Shown: positions 15,967 to 24,820, counted from the stretch's first letter. The stretch: 64,000 bases of DNA from Brevundimonas sp. SGAir0440 (GCF_005484585.1 NZ_CP039435.1:2170001-2234000); one strand, 5' to 3'. The notes: generated by a model not told the origin, from the sequence alone. A program made the numbers and translations.

Positions 15967-18525
15967 ATGAGCTACCAAACCCGCGTCATCTACAACGTCG
16001 TGGAAGGCCAGCGCGAGTTCGACCTCGCCATTCCCTACCTCGACAAGACCCACATCAAGGTCACGCTCAACGGCTCCGCGTCGTTCTTCGAATGGGTCTC
16101 CGATAGTCGCATTCGGCTGACCTACCCGGCGATCACGAACAGCATCCTCAAGATCAGCCGCGTCACGCCGATCTCGGCCGCAGCCGTCGAGTTCCAGAAC
16201 GGCGCCACCCTGACGAAAGAAGAACTGAACCGCGCCGTTCAACAGCTTCTCTACCGGCTCCAAGAGCAAGACGACTTCCTGAACGACAGCCTCGACCGCG
16301 CGATGGTCAGGCTCGGGGATCACCTCGGCGTCGTCACCACGCCCGACGCGATCATGGACGAACTGCTCCGGGTCTCGGAGTTGGGCGACGATCTCCTTGA
16401 CCGTTTCCGAGACGCCCTCGCCAGCATCGACCTTTCGGCCGAACGCATTCTCGAACAGGCGTTTCAGCTTACCGATCAGGCTTTCCGAACCGACACCCTC
16501 GACGGCATCGTGTCGAACACGACGGCCCGCACCAACAGCCTCGAACTTCGCGTCGATACGATCACCGATCTGGTGGACTCGCTCGTCAACTTTGAGGACG
16601 GGACAGGGATTGCCACGGTCATCCAGAACGAGGCGCAAGAGCGCGTCGCTGGCGATACCGCTCTGGCATCGACCCTCGCCCTCATCGGGGCAAGGAACGG
16701 CGCAAACAACGCCTTCGTGCTGGACCTCAACACCGTTCGGGTCTCCGGCACAGAGAGCCTTGCACAACGCCTGTCGGCGATCACCGCCAAGGCCGACGAC
16801 AACGCCGCCAAGATCATCACGGAATCGACGACGAGGGCGACCGCGATCTCGGCGGAAGCTGCCAAGATCGATGTTCTCATCGCGCGGGCGAACGGCATCG
16901 ATTCAAGCATCACGGCCGAGCAAATCGCACGGTCGAACGCCGATGGCGCGCTGGCTCAAACCTTGTCGCTGCTGGGCGCCAAGAACGCCAACAATACCGC
17001 CTTCCTGCTGGACCTGAACAAGGTTCTCGTCGGTCCCACGGAGTCCTTCACCCAACGCCTGAACCAGATGGTGGCGACGGCCGGGACCAACGCACAGGCC
17101 CTCGTCACGAGCGAGGCGACCACGCGGGCCAGCCAAGACCAATCTTTGTCCCAACGCATTGATAGCGTCGGGGCGAAGACTGACGACAACACTGCCGCCA
17201 TCGCGACCGAAGTCACGGCCCGGACCGACGCGGTGTCAGCAGAAGCGGCGCAGCGAACGGCATTGGCGACGAAGATCGCCGGTGACATCGCGGCGGCGGT
17301 CCTGACCGAAACGAACGCTCGCGTTGCGGCCGATCAGGCGGAAGCTCAAGCTCGTCAATCGCTGGCCGTTCAGGTCGGTCAGAACTCGACGGCCATCCAA
17401 AACGAGGCCACGGCTCGGGCAACCGCAGACGGGGCCATCGCCCAACAGTTCGCCGTCCTTGGCGCCTTCCGCAACAATCAGTCCATTTTCACGCTGGACC
17501 TCAACCGGGTCGAAGTCGGGCCGGGCTGGACGCTCGGCACTCGCCTGTCTGGCATCGACACATCCATCGGAAACGTCTCGGCCTCCGTGGTCGATGAACG
17601 CACCGCACGGATCAACGGTGACAACGCGCTCTCCCAGACGCTTCAGACCGTGCAGAACACGGTCGGAGCGCACACGGCGTCGATCACCACGCTTTCGGAG
17701 GTGACGGATGGGCTGAACGCACGGTGGAGCATCGTCCTCAACTCCAACGGCCACATCACGGGGATCACAGCGAACAACAACGGTTCGTTTGGATCACTGG
17801 CTTTCGTCGCTGACGAGATGTCGTTTGTCGCCCCCGGCGGCGGATCGCCCGTCAAGATCATGTCGCTGGTCAACGGCCGGGTTCGCTTCAACTCGAACGT
17901 CGAAATCTACGGCGACCTTCTTGTCACTGGCTCGATCAATCACACGCGACTGGTCAACAACACCGTCAGCAACACCGAAGCCGCCTACAACGCGGCCACG
18001 ATCACGCTCAACAACACCACGCCGACCCGTATTCACGGCGTTTGGATCGGGGTCGAAAAGGCGGACAGCCCCATCGACATCGACTTCAACGCTTATGGGA
18101 CATTCACCCACAACGCGGGCGGATCGTTCGTGGCCGTCGTCCAGCTTGTCCGGTCTCGCGGGACTGAAGGCGGGACCGTCATCCAGTCCGTTCAGTTGAA
18201 CGGCAGCGGCATGGCGAACGACACATGGCAGGGCGCGCTTCCAATGAAGTTCCTCGACCGTCCGGGCGAGGCTGGGAACTGGCACTACTACGTCCAAATC
18301 TACTTCAGTTCCGGCATGTCCACCCAGACCGTGACCGCCCGCTACGGCAAGGTCACGGAGATGAAGAACAACACCTCGTCGCTCGGCGGCGGCACTGGCT
18401 CGGGCGGCGGCGTCGGATCAGGTGGCGGATCATCGGGAGGCGGCGGCGGCGGTGGCGGCGGCTACGATCCCGACCCCGGCGGCGGCGGCGGCGGCGGCGG
18501 CGACCAACCCATCATTACGGCATGA
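15967..18525 (+). CDS. Tail fibre protein: T7 gp17 N-terminal anchor with a lambda J-type (DUF1983-like) centre
   Basis: 852 residues. Residues 1-105 match the T7 tail-fibre anchor (YQTRVIYNVVEGQREFDLAIPYLDKTHIKV, SRIRLTYPAI, LNRAVQQLLYRLQEQDDF). Residues 110-585 are a long coiled-coil shaft with three copies of a motif of the form GAxNxxNxAFxLDLNxVxVGxxES (near 236, 332 and 494). Residues 586-665 resemble the DUF1983 domain of lambda J-type proteins (FVADEMSFVAPGG, RFNSNVEIYGDLLVTGSIN). A receptor-facing beta-rich part follows, then a glycine-rich tail from about 805. The fibre binds the host surface. The mosaic of podovirus anchor and siphovirus-type domain is unusual. The (GGC)n stretches at 18,440-18,505 change length only in whole codons. 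Confidence 0.85.
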   Translation: MSYQTRVIYNVVEGQREFDLAIPYLDKTHIKVTLNGSASFFEWVSDSRIRLTYPAITNSILKISRVTPISAAAVEFQNGATLTKEELNRAVQQLLYRLQEQDDFLNDSLDRAMVRLGDHLGVVTTPDAIMDELLRVSELGDDLLDRFRDALASIDLSAERILEQAFQLTDQAFRTDTLDGIVSNTTARTNSLELRVDTITDLVDSLVNFEDGTGIATVIQNEAQERVAGDTALASTLALIGARNGANNAFVLDLNTVRVSGTESLAQRLSAITAKADDNAAKIITESTTRATAISAEAAKIDVLIARANGIDSSITAEQIARSNADGALAQTLSLLGAKNANNTAFLLDLNKVLVGPTESFTQRLNQMVATAGTNAQALVTSEATTRASQDQSLSQRIDSVGAKTDDNTAAIATEVTARTDAVSAEAAQRTALATKIAGDIAAAVLTETNARVAADQAEAQARQSLAVQVGQNSTAIQNEATARATADGAIAQQFAVLGAFRNNQSIFTLDLNRVEVGPGWTLGTRLSGIDTSIGNVSASVVDERTARINGDNALSQTLQTVQNTVGAHTASITTLSEVTDGLNARWSIVLNSNGHITGITANNNGSFGSLAFVADEMSFVAPGGGSPVKIMSLVNGRVRFNSNVEIYGDLLVTGSINHTRLVNNTVSNTEAAYNAATITLNNTTPTRIHGVWIGVEKADSPIDIDFNAYGTFTHNAGGSFVAVVQLVRSRGTEGGTVIQSVQLNGSGMANDTWQGALPMKFLDRPGEAGNWHYYVQIYFSSGMSTQTVTARYGKVTEMKNNTSSLGGGTGSGGGVGSGGGSSGGGGGGGGGYDPDPGGGGGGGGDQPIITA

Positions 18526-18531
18526 CCATGA

Positions 18532-18566
18532 GACCGGCCTTAACGGGCCGGTCCCACGGCTAAATA
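18532..18566 (+). promoter_or_regulatory. Hairpin plus candidate phage promoter
   Basis: An 8-base-pair stem, GACCGGCC with GGCCGGTC, loop TTAACG (18,532-18,553), is followed at 18,557 by CGGCTAAATATCAC, a partial match to the GACTAAATA motif group. The pair stands just before the small coiled-coil gene and second fibre gene, so it could end one transcript and start the next. Confidence 0.3.
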
Positions 18567-18597
18567 TCACTACCCCTTCAAAATATTCAGGAGACGC

Positions 18598-18825
18598 ATG
18601 GCCCAGACCCAAACCGCTGCGGAGCAGTATCAAACCCTCGTCACTCAAGAAGCCGGTCTGCTGACCGCGAAGGCTCGCCTTCTCGAACAACTTGAGACGA
18701 CCAACGCCCAACTGACCGCGATCCGCGCGGCCCTCCAAGGCGCCCAACTCGGTTTCAACGTCGCACAGGAAGCCGTCGATAACCCGGCGCCGACCGAACC
18801 CGACGCGGCTCCCGTCGAGGAGTAA
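18598..18825 (+). CDS. Small coiled-coil phage protein
   Basis: 75 residues with a CAGGAGA ribosome site. Residues 5-60 form a continuous amphipathic helix rich in Gln, Ala and Leu (KARLLEQLETTNAQLTAIRAAL), with an acidic Pro-rich end (TEPDAAPVEE). It is sandwiched between two fibre genes and ends 6 bases before the second, so a fibre chaperone or adaptor is possible, but there is no family match to support it. Confidence 0.65.
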   Translation: MAQTQTAAEQYQTLVTQEAGLLTAKARLLEQLETTNAQLTAIRAALQGAQLGFNVAQEAVDNPAPTEPDAAPVEE

Positions 18826-18831
18826 GTCTGG

Positions 18832-21234
18832 ATGAGCGGGCTGACGATCACCACTCTCGCCCAGCAAGTCCAAGTTCTCCTTGATAAGACGAAGCAGCAG
18901 AACTCGAATCTCGCTGCTTGGCTGGGTGGGTCCGCCACGGGTGGACCCAACAATGACGGCCGCTATCCCTTCGTGGATTTGAGCGGTCACGAAATCCTCG
19001 TTCCATCGCCCGCATCGTTCAGCGACATGACCTCCGGCCCGGCGGCGCAAGCCTCCGTCGCCAAGGTCGCGGCCGAACTCGCGCGCGATCTGGCACAAGG
19101 TCACGCCGACCGTGCAGACGCCCAGCGCATCCTTTCGGAAGCGGCTCGCGGCGCGGCGGTCGATGCGAGAAACCTCGCGCAGGAACATCGCAATCACGCT
19201 GGCACTCATGAGGCCAACGCTCGCTATTGGGCGGAACTCGCTCAAGGCTCGGGTCAGTCCACATCGCAGGATCGCGAGATCGTCGAACAGCTTGCAGAGA
19301 AGGTTTCCGAAGACGCCGCGCTTGCGACGCAGAAGGCTACCGCAGCCGAAGCCTCGGCCGCGCTTGCGGCGACGTTCGATCCCAACCTGTTCGACAAGAA
19401 ATCCGACACGCTGGCCGCGTCACGTCTGGACGGCATGATCGACCCGGCTCGCATCCCTGTTCTCGTCGGCCAGACGCCGGTCGTCTCGACGGGTGGGATC
19501 GCCAACCTGACCGCTGCACAGCAGAACGGTGTGAAGGCTGGGACATTGGTTGCAACGACAAATGGTCGTCGCTGGGTCTATAGCGGGTCAGGCGCGAAGA
19601 ATGCCGAAGCCAGCTACATCGAGCAAGGCGACGTGACGCCGGTCTGGTCCGTCATCGCGGACAAGCCGTCCTTCTACCCCTCCAACATCACCAATGTAGC
19701 GGGTCTGCAATCGGCTCTGGATGCGAAATCGAACACGGGCCACGGCCACGGCATCGCCGATGTTACGAACCTTCAGGCGGCTCTCGACGCTCGCGCCCTG
19801 ATCGGCCACGTCCATGCGTGGACGACCATTACGGATCGCCCGACGATCTTCCCGACCGACATCGCCAACGTCAGCGGCCTACAGGCTGCGCTCGACGGCA
19901 AGTCGAACACCGGCCACGCTCACGCATGGACTGCCATCACGGATCGCCCGTCGATTTTCCCCACCGACATCGCCAGTGTCAGCGGCCTTCAGGCTGCTTT
20001 GAATGCCAAGGGCAACCTTGCTGGCGGGAACACATGGACCGGCGGGCAGACACTCAATGGCGGGATCACCGTCAAGGACAGTCTGACCATGACCGGCTCT
20101 GACCCCTATTTCCGACGAGACAGCAACTCGGCGGCTTGGGTTCTGGCTGGCGGACAGGGCTGGACCGACACGGGTGCAGTCATCGTCCTGCATGGCAAGG
20201 ACCACGCCACAAGGCCCGGTCATGTGCTGATCAACGGCGTCGTTGGCGCCGCGACTTCAAGCCTTCAGATCGACGGTTTCAAAGACATCATCATGAACCG
20301 TCGCCCCACCTTCGCCGGGGCTACGCCTTGGGACACGTCCAACTTCACTCCCTCAAGCAAGGTTAGCTGGACTGACACGAACATGGACGGCGGGGCCTAC
20401 ACGGTCGTTCGTCGAAACGGCGACGGGCGCGGCTTCTTCACGGGCCGACTTCACGCCTATTCGCAGACCGCTACAGTTGATGTCTGGAACAGCGGGATGG
20501 AAATCCAAGAAGTTCAGAACGTCGGCAATACACAATCCGGCCATGCCTATGCTCCGGCCCTGACCTTCCATTGGAAGAACGTCGCGGCCCGATCCCTCTT
20601 CATGGGTTCGGACGCTTGGCTCTACATCGGTGTCCAAGGGGACAAGGGAAACTTCGGCAACCTCGGGGTCAACCGCCTCTCGTCGGACGGCAACGAACTC
20701 TGGCTCCAAAAAGCCAAGGTCACGAAGCTGAAAATCCACGAATACGGCATCAACGCCATCGGGAACTGCGACGTGGATGGGGGTGTCTTCATCCGATCCA
20801 ACGCGCCCACTATCACCCTGCAAGACAGCGATCACCGCTCGGCGATGATCCACGTCAACAGCAACCGTTTCTATGTCCTGCGTGGATCGGGCACGAATGC
20901 GACCGGCTGGGAAAGCACGGGCGGTGGCTGGCCGCTGGAAATCAACCTCGACAACAACGACGCCTATTTCGGGGGTCAAATCTACGGCGGCAACAACAGT
21001 TGGTTCAGGGTCCGTGGCTCCGGCAACGGCATCTATTGGGAGAACCACGGCGGCGGCTGGTTCATGCAGGACAGCAGTTGGATGCGCGTCTATCAGGACA
21101 AGAACATCTACACTGGCGGTCAAATGCGGGCGGTTGATTTCACCTACCCGGACGGGGGACGTGTCGCCCGAACAACCAACTCGCAGTCGGCTCCCTCGGG
21201 CGGCAACGACGGCGATGTTCACATCGTGTGGTGA
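18832..21234 (+). CDS. Second tail fibre / receptor-binding protein with HxH repeats
   Basis: 800 residues. The N-terminal part (1-180) is helical and alanine rich. From about 270 to 400 there are repeated units of the form W..ITDRPxIFPTDIANVSGLQAALDxKSNTGHxH, with GHGH (303), GHVH and GHAH motifs. In T4-like long fibres such HxH repeats from three chains bind iron ions along the needle. A TWTGGQTLNGGITVKDSLTMTG segment typical of fibre shafts follows, then a beta-rich, Trp- and Gly-rich receptor-binding end. It probably works together with the first fibre. Clear RBS not seen; ATG at 18,832 follows the previous stop by 6 bases. Confidence 0.82.
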   Translation: MSGLTITTLAQQVQVLLDKTKQQNSNLAAWLGGSATGGPNNDGRYPFVDLSGHEILVPSPASFSDMTSGPAAQASVAKVAAELARDLAQGHADRADAQRILSEAARGAAVDARNLAQEHRNHAGTHEANARYWAELAQGSGQSTSQDREIVEQLAEKVSEDAALATQKATAAEASAALAATFDPNLFDKKSDTLAASRLDGMIDPARIPVLVGQTPVVSTGGIANLTAAQQNGVKAGTLVATTNGRRWVYSGSGAKNAEASYIEQGDVTPVWSVIADKPSFYPSNITNVAGLQSALDAKSNTGHGHGIADVTNLQAALDARALIGHVHAWTTITDRPTIFPTDIANVSGLQAALDGKSNTGHAHAWTAITDRPSIFPTDIASVSGLQAALNAKGNLAGGNTWTGGQTLNGGITVKDSLTMTGSDPYFRRDSNSAAWVLAGGQGWTDTGAVIVLHGKDHATRPGHVLINGVVGAATSSLQIDGFKDIIMNRRPTFAGATPWDTSNFTPSSKVSWTDTNMDGGAYTVVRRNGDGRGFFTGRLHAYSQTATVDVWNSGMEIQEVQNVGNTQSGHAYAPALTFHWKNVAARSLFMGSDAWLYIGVQGDKGNFGNLGVNRLSSDGNELWLQKAKVTKLKIHEYGINAIGNCDVDGGVFIRSNAPTITLQDSDHRSAMIHVNSNRFYVLRGSGTNATGWESTGGGWPLEINLDNNDAYFGGQIYGGNNSWFRVRGSGNGIYWENHGGGWFMQDSSWMRVYQDKNIYTGGQMRAVDFTYPDGGRVARTTNSQSAPSGGNDGDVHIVW

Positions 21235-21237
21235 CGC

Positions 21238-21678
21238 ATGAGCATCACCGTCAGATCGGGCGGAAGCTGGCGCACCGCCACAGCCGTCCACGTCAAAAAC
21301 AACGGATCTTGGAAGCCCGCGAAAGAGGTCTGGGTGAAATCGGGAGGGACATGGCGCAAGGGCTGGTCGGCCCGCACCGTCACGATCTTCGTCCAATCCT
21401 CCGAACAGGTTCGGACGAATTGGGGCCAATGGAACGAGCAACAGTATGACCGGATCACCTTCGGAATTTCGGTCAATCCCTACCTCGCTCCCTCATCCTA
21501 TTCGTGGGGCAACGAGGTCTCTGGGACGGCATCAACCGCCGTCTTCACCGGGCCGACCTACAACACCAACGGCTTCATGTATCAGAGCTTCGGCAACGCC
21601 TACTGCTCGGTAGTGATCGGCGGTCAGACCTACGAACTATCGCTCGATTTTCAATACACCTCCGGCGATCAAATCTAA
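21238..21678 (+). CDS. Putative tail-fibre accessory / receptor-binding protein
   Basis: 146 residues, beta-rich. The N-terminal 45 residues repeat a GSWKPAKEVWVKSGGTWRKGW pattern, a small module often found at the ends of phage fibre and minor tail proteins. The rest is rich in Tyr, Thr, Ser and Gly (NPYLAPSSYSWGNEVSGT). No signal peptide or membrane segment. It starts 3 bases after the second fibre stop, so it is likely part of the adsorption apparatus. Name is an inference from the module and location. Confidence 0.6.
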   Translation: MSITVRSGGSWRTATAVHVKNNGSWKPAKEVWVKSGGTWRKGWSARTVTIFVQSSEQVRTNWGQWNEQQYDRITFGISVNPYLAPSSYSWGNEVSGTASTAVFTGPTYNTNGFMYQSFGNAYCSVVIGGQTYELSLDFQYTSGDQI

Positions 21679-21704
21679 TCCTCCCCCCACAATCGAAAGG
21701 TCTA

Positions 21705-21935
21705 ATGGACCCCACTCACAACACATCGAACTCCGACCCAGCCTTGGTGCTGATCCTCGGGGAAATCAAAGGCCAGCTTGGCACCTACATGAAGTTCATG
21801 GAGACCTTGCAGGGAAAGCACGACAACCTCGAAACCCGGACGCGCGCACTCGAAAACGCGAAGTTCTGGCTCATGGGCGTCGCCGCCGCGCTCGGCGGTC
21901 TGGCGGGCTTCCTCGTGGACCTCTTCAAGTCATGA
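21705..21935 (+). CDS. Putative holin, XhlA-like, in the gp17.5 position
   Basis: 76 residues from the ATG at 21,705 (GAAAGG upstream). Residues 15-50 are a charged coiled coil (GEIKGQLGTYMKFMETLQGK, LETRTRALEN), followed by one transmembrane helix (FWLMGVAAALGGLAGFLVDLF, about 54-74) and a short tail. This topology resembles XhlA-type holin or lysis-accessory proteins. The gene occupies the same slot as T7 gene 17.5, the holin, directly before the small terminase, which it overlaps by four bases (ATGA). Confidence 0.65.
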   Translation: MDPTHNTSNSDPALVLILGEIKGQLGTYMKFMETLQGKHDNLETRTRALENAKFWLMGVAAALGGLAGFLVDLFKS

Positions 21936-22210
21936 GCAACCGCGCTTCTGAAAAGGCGATGGACCAGCTTCATGCCGTCGTCGCCCTCCTGCTATCGAAC
22001 GAACTCTCCCGCGCCTCCATCCGCGCCGAAGAGAACCCAAGCGACCCCAGCAAGGCGATCTCGCCTCAACTGATCGCCCAAGCCATCAAGTTCCTCAAGG
22101 ACAACGGCGTCGCAGCCTCGGCGACATCGCCGCGCCTCGACGATCTCACGGCGAAACTCGCAGACCTCGACCTCGACGACGAGGTGCTGTGGGGGATGAC
22201 GCCCCAATAA
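21932..22210 (+). CDS. Terminase small subunit (DNA maturase A), T7 gp18-like
   Basis: 92 residues, close to T7 gp18 (89). It has the expected helical layout: MDQLHAVVALLLSNELSRAS, then SPQLIAQAIKFLKDNGVAAS, then an acidic end. The small subunit recognises concatemeric DNA and regulates the ATPase. It overlaps the holin-like gene by four bases and precedes the large subunit, as in T7. Confidence 0.82.
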   Translation: MSNRASEKAMDQLHAVVALLLSNELSRASIRAEENPSDPSKAISPQLIAQAIKFLKDNGVAASATSPRLDDLTAKLADLDLDDEVLWGMTPQ

Positions 22211-22230
22211 CCCAAGCCCCTCGCAGACCG

Positions 22231-22256
22231 ACCGCTCGCCTTCACCGGCGGGCGGT
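22231..22256 (+). promoter_or_regulatory. Hairpin between terminase genes
   Basis: A 10-base-pair stem, ACCGCTCGCC with GGCGGGCGGT, loop TTCACC, without a T tract, in the 65-base gap before the large terminase. It could be an RNase III-type processing site or could hide the start of the next gene. Confidence 0.4.
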
Positions 22257-22275
22257 TGGGTCATGCCATGACTGA

Positions 22276-24030
22276 TTGAAACAACGCCCCGAAACGCCTC
22301 GCGAAAAGCTCCAGCGATCCTTCATCAACTTCGTCCGTTACGTCTGGCGATACGTCCTCGGCCTCCCCAAGCCGACCCGCATTCAAGAGGACATCGCTCG
22401 CTACCTCGAAAGCGGCCCGACCCGCCGCGCCATCGAGGCCCTTCGCGGGATCGGCAAGTCCTTCATCACCTGCGCCTATGTCGTCTGGTGTCTGTGGCGC
22501 GATCCGCAGAAAACCGTCCTGATCGTCTCGGCCGGTGAAAGCGGTGCCGCAGACAACGCCAACCTCATCAAGTCGATCATCTTCCACGAGGCGGGCGACC
22601 AGCTATGGGCCGAACTGCGCCCCGGCCGGGACCAGCGATCCTCGACGCTGGCGTTCGATGTCGGCCCGGCCAAGTCGAACAAGCAGCCCTCGGTCAAATG
22701 CCTCGGGATCACCGGACAACTGGCGGGCAACCGCGCCGACATTTTGATCGGCGACGACGTTGAGAACCAGCGGAACTCCGCGACCGAGGATCAGCGCGAC
22801 AAGCTGCGCCACGCCACGTCCGAATTCGGCAAGATCATCAAGCCTCTCGATACCTCCGAGATTATCTACCTCGGGACGCCGCAGACCGAAGAGTCGATCT
22901 ACAATGACCTTCCCAAACGCGGCTACGACATCCGCGTCTGGCCCGCGCGCTACCCACTGAAATCCAAGCTCCCGAACTACGGCGACACCCTCGCACCGCT
23001 GCTCCGGGCTGACATCGAAAAATGCGGGACGCTCTGTGATCCCACGGGCCTGTCGCTTCTGGGCGGCGCCCCGACCGACCCTGACCGCTTCACCGACGCC
23101 AAGCTGCTCGAAAGCGAGATGGACGGCACGGCGGCCGAGTTCATGTTGCAGATGATGTTGGACACGTCGCTGTCCGACGCCGAGCGGTTCCCGCTGAAGA
23201 CCTCCGACCTGATCGTCATGAACGTCGATAAGAGTCGGGCGCCGGTCGCACTCTCCTACACGTCCGCCGACGATAAGCAGATCAAGGACGTGATGCTTCC
23301 GAACGTCGGCTTCACCGGCGACAGGTTCTTCTCACCCTTCAACGTCAGCGAACATTGGGCCGACTACACTGGCAGCGTCATGCACATCGACCCTTCGGGC
23401 ACGGGTGCGGACGAGACGGCGTTCGTCGTCACCAAGTTCCTCAACGGCAAGGTCTTCGTCACCAAGTGGGGCGGCGTCGCCGGTGACGGCGGCTCGCCCG
23501 AAACCCTGTCCAAGCTTGCGACCATCGCGGCCGAACAAGAGGTCCGTGCCCTCATCGTGGAGGACAACTTCTCGGACGGCATGTTCCGCCGACTGCTGAC
23601 CCCCGTCCTGCTCGCCAAGCACACCTCGAAATGGCGGTGCGGCATCGAGGGCGTGAAGGTCCACGGCATGAAAGAGCGGCGCATCGTCGGCGCCCTTGAG
23701 CCGGTGATGAAGCAACACCGTCTGGTCATCGACCGAGAGGTTCTGAAACTGGACCTCGCCGTCCCCGACCGGATCAAGTCAGGCGTTTTCCAGATGACCC
23801 ACATAACCGCCCAGCGCGGTGCATTGAAGCACGATGATCGGATCGACGTGCTGGCCTTGGCGGTGGACTATTGGAAGCAGCACATGGCTATCGACGCCGC
23901 ACAGGCCGAGGCCGACCATCGCAAGAAGCTGGATCGCGAGTTCGAAAAACGCTTCTTCGCGGGCACCGCGAGCGGCCAGCTATTGAATAAAACTGGACGA
24001 CAGCGCGGCGCCGGAAGGCGGATGATTTAG
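22276..24030 (+). CDS. terL: Terminase large subunit (DNA maturase B), T7 gp19-like
   Basis: 584 residues from a TTG; nearby ATGs are out of frame or stop at once. ATPase domain: Walker A LRGIGKS at 57-62 and Walker B ILIGDDVE at 156-163. Nuclease domain: Asp372 (HIDPSGTGADETAF), the VEDNF acidic pair at 429-430 and the terminal RGALKHDDRID motif at 514-524. It translocates DNA into the prohead and cuts concatemers. The stop overlaps by 3 bases the stop of the convergent minus-strand gene, marking the end of the late plus-strand module. No strong ribosome site is seen, so coupling through the hairpin leader is possible. Confidence 0.93.
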   Translation: MKQRPETPREKLQRSFINFVRYVWRYVLGLPKPTRIQEDIARYLESGPTRRAIEALRGIGKSFITCAYVVWCLWRDPQKTVLIVSAGESGAADNANLIKSIIFHEAGDQLWAELRPGRDQRSSTLAFDVGPAKSNKQPSVKCLGITGQLAGNRADILIGDDVENQRNSATEDQRDKLRHATSEFGKIIKPLDTSEIIYLGTPQTEESIYNDLPKRGYDIRVWPARYPLKSKLPNYGDTLAPLLRADIEKCGTLCDPTGLSLLGGAPTDPDRFTDAKLLESEMDGTAAEFMLQMMLDTSLSDAERFPLKTSDLIVMNVDKSRAPVALSYTSADDKQIKDVMLPNVGFTGDRFFSPFNVSEHWADYTGSVMHIDPSGTGADETAFVVTKFLNGKVFVTKWGGVAGDGGSPETLSKLATIAAEQEVRALIVEDNFSDGMFRRLLTPVLLAKHTSKWRCGIEGVKVHGMKERRIVGALEPVMKQHRLVIDREVLKLDLAVPDRIKSGVFQMTHITAQRGALKHDDRIDVLALAVDYWKQHMAIDAAQAEADHRKKLDREFEKRFFAGTASGQLLNKTGRQRGAGRRMI

Positions 24031-24410
24031 GTAGCGATCACGCGCTCGGAGAAAAACATCTTGAACAGCGTAGCGGCCTCCTTCTTGCGGATGCGGACCA
24101 CGAAATAAAGCAGGTTCGTGTGGGGATAGGCGAGATTGAAGGTCCGCATGGTCGATGGCGGATCATTCGCGTTCAGCCAGTCAAAAGCCTCTTGGATCAG
24201 TTCATCATCATCGGTCACGAACTCGATCAAAGTCGATGGCGACGTGTCCTTCGCAATCTCGGCCATCCATTGGCGGGCGGTCTCGATATTGTCGATCATG
24301 AGAGACGGATAGTTTGGACTGGTCGGATCGCTGGAAGTCGTCGCATCGGCAAATGCCAGATTGATGCGGGCCTCCAGCCAGCCCTGCGTGTCGTAGAAGC
24401 CGTCCTTCAT
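24027..24410 (-). CDS. Phage protein of unknown function
   Basis: 127 residues from the ATG at 24,410, 6 bases after GGAGG; a GTG one codon upstream is possible. It looks like a soluble alpha/beta protein (GWLEARINLAFADA, ARQWMAEIAKDTS, LLYFVVRIRKKEAATLF). Last gene of a four-gene minus-strand operon (25,797 to 24,027) with overlapping or nearly touching genes, converging on the terminase gene. No family recognised. Confidence 0.6.
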   Translation of the reverse strand: MKDGFYDTQGWLEARINLAFADATTSSDPTSPNYPSLMIDNIETARQWMAEIAKDTSPSTLIEFVTDDDELIQEAFDWLNANDPPSTMRTFNLAYPHTNLLYFVVRIRKKEAATLFKMFFSERVIAT

Positions 24411-24820
24411 CACTTTCCTCCCCGCTCAATAAGAGGGTGGTTGCCGTGCAGGACTTTGCTGACCGTCGTGTCGGCCAACCCGAGTTCGGCGGCGACATGC
24501 TTATTTTTCCGGCCCTCGTCAGAGAGCATAAAGATTTTCAGGATGATGTCGTCCGTCATCCTTGCGCGATGCGGCCAGTTCTGACGGACCTGACGGGGCG
24601 TCAGCGACAGAAGTTCGGCCACCTCACTGATCGTCATTCCCTTGTCACGGGCGTTCTTGATTTCCAGAGTGACGGACGACCGAACCGAACCTTCCTCCGC
24701 GCCTTGTCGCGTGGTCGCTTCGATCACGAGTTTCAGGAGTTCGGCTTGGATGGTGTGCGGGCAGTCATGCCGCGTCGCGATCACCGCGATCTTGGCCGCA
24801 AGGGCTTGGGCTTCCATCAT
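24410..24820 (-). CDS. Putative DNA-binding protein with two helix-turn-helix segments
   Basis: 136 residues from the ATG at 24,820, which overlaps the upstream stop (ATGA). Two segments look like helix-turn-helix units: MTISEVAELLSLTPRQVRQN (about 74-93) and HVAAELGLADTTVSKVL (about 111-127). The region between is basic (HRARMTDDIILK). A regulatory or small terminase-like DNA-binding role is plausible. It sits third in the minus-strand operon. No specific family is claimed. Confidence 0.6.
   Translation of the reverse strand: MMEAQALAAKIAVIATRHDCPHTIQAELLKLVIEATTRQGAEEGSVRSSVTLEIKNARDKGMTISEVAELLSLTPRQVRQNWPHRARMTDDIILKIFMLSDEGRKNKHVAAELGLADTTVSKVLHGNHPLIERGGK

Noticed and set aside
18440..18505. 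GGC runs at the end of the tail fibre gene as a phase-variable switch
   Set aside because: Changes in a trinucleotide run keep the reading frame, so they would alter only glycine number, not switch the gene off.
224..23987. Exact 14-base repeat GGCCAGCTATTGAA just after the polymerase gene and at the end of the terminase gene
   Set aside because: Several 14-base matches are expected by chance in 64 kb. Both copies lie in coding sequence and read the same frame (GQLLN), so no regulatory meaning can be claimed.
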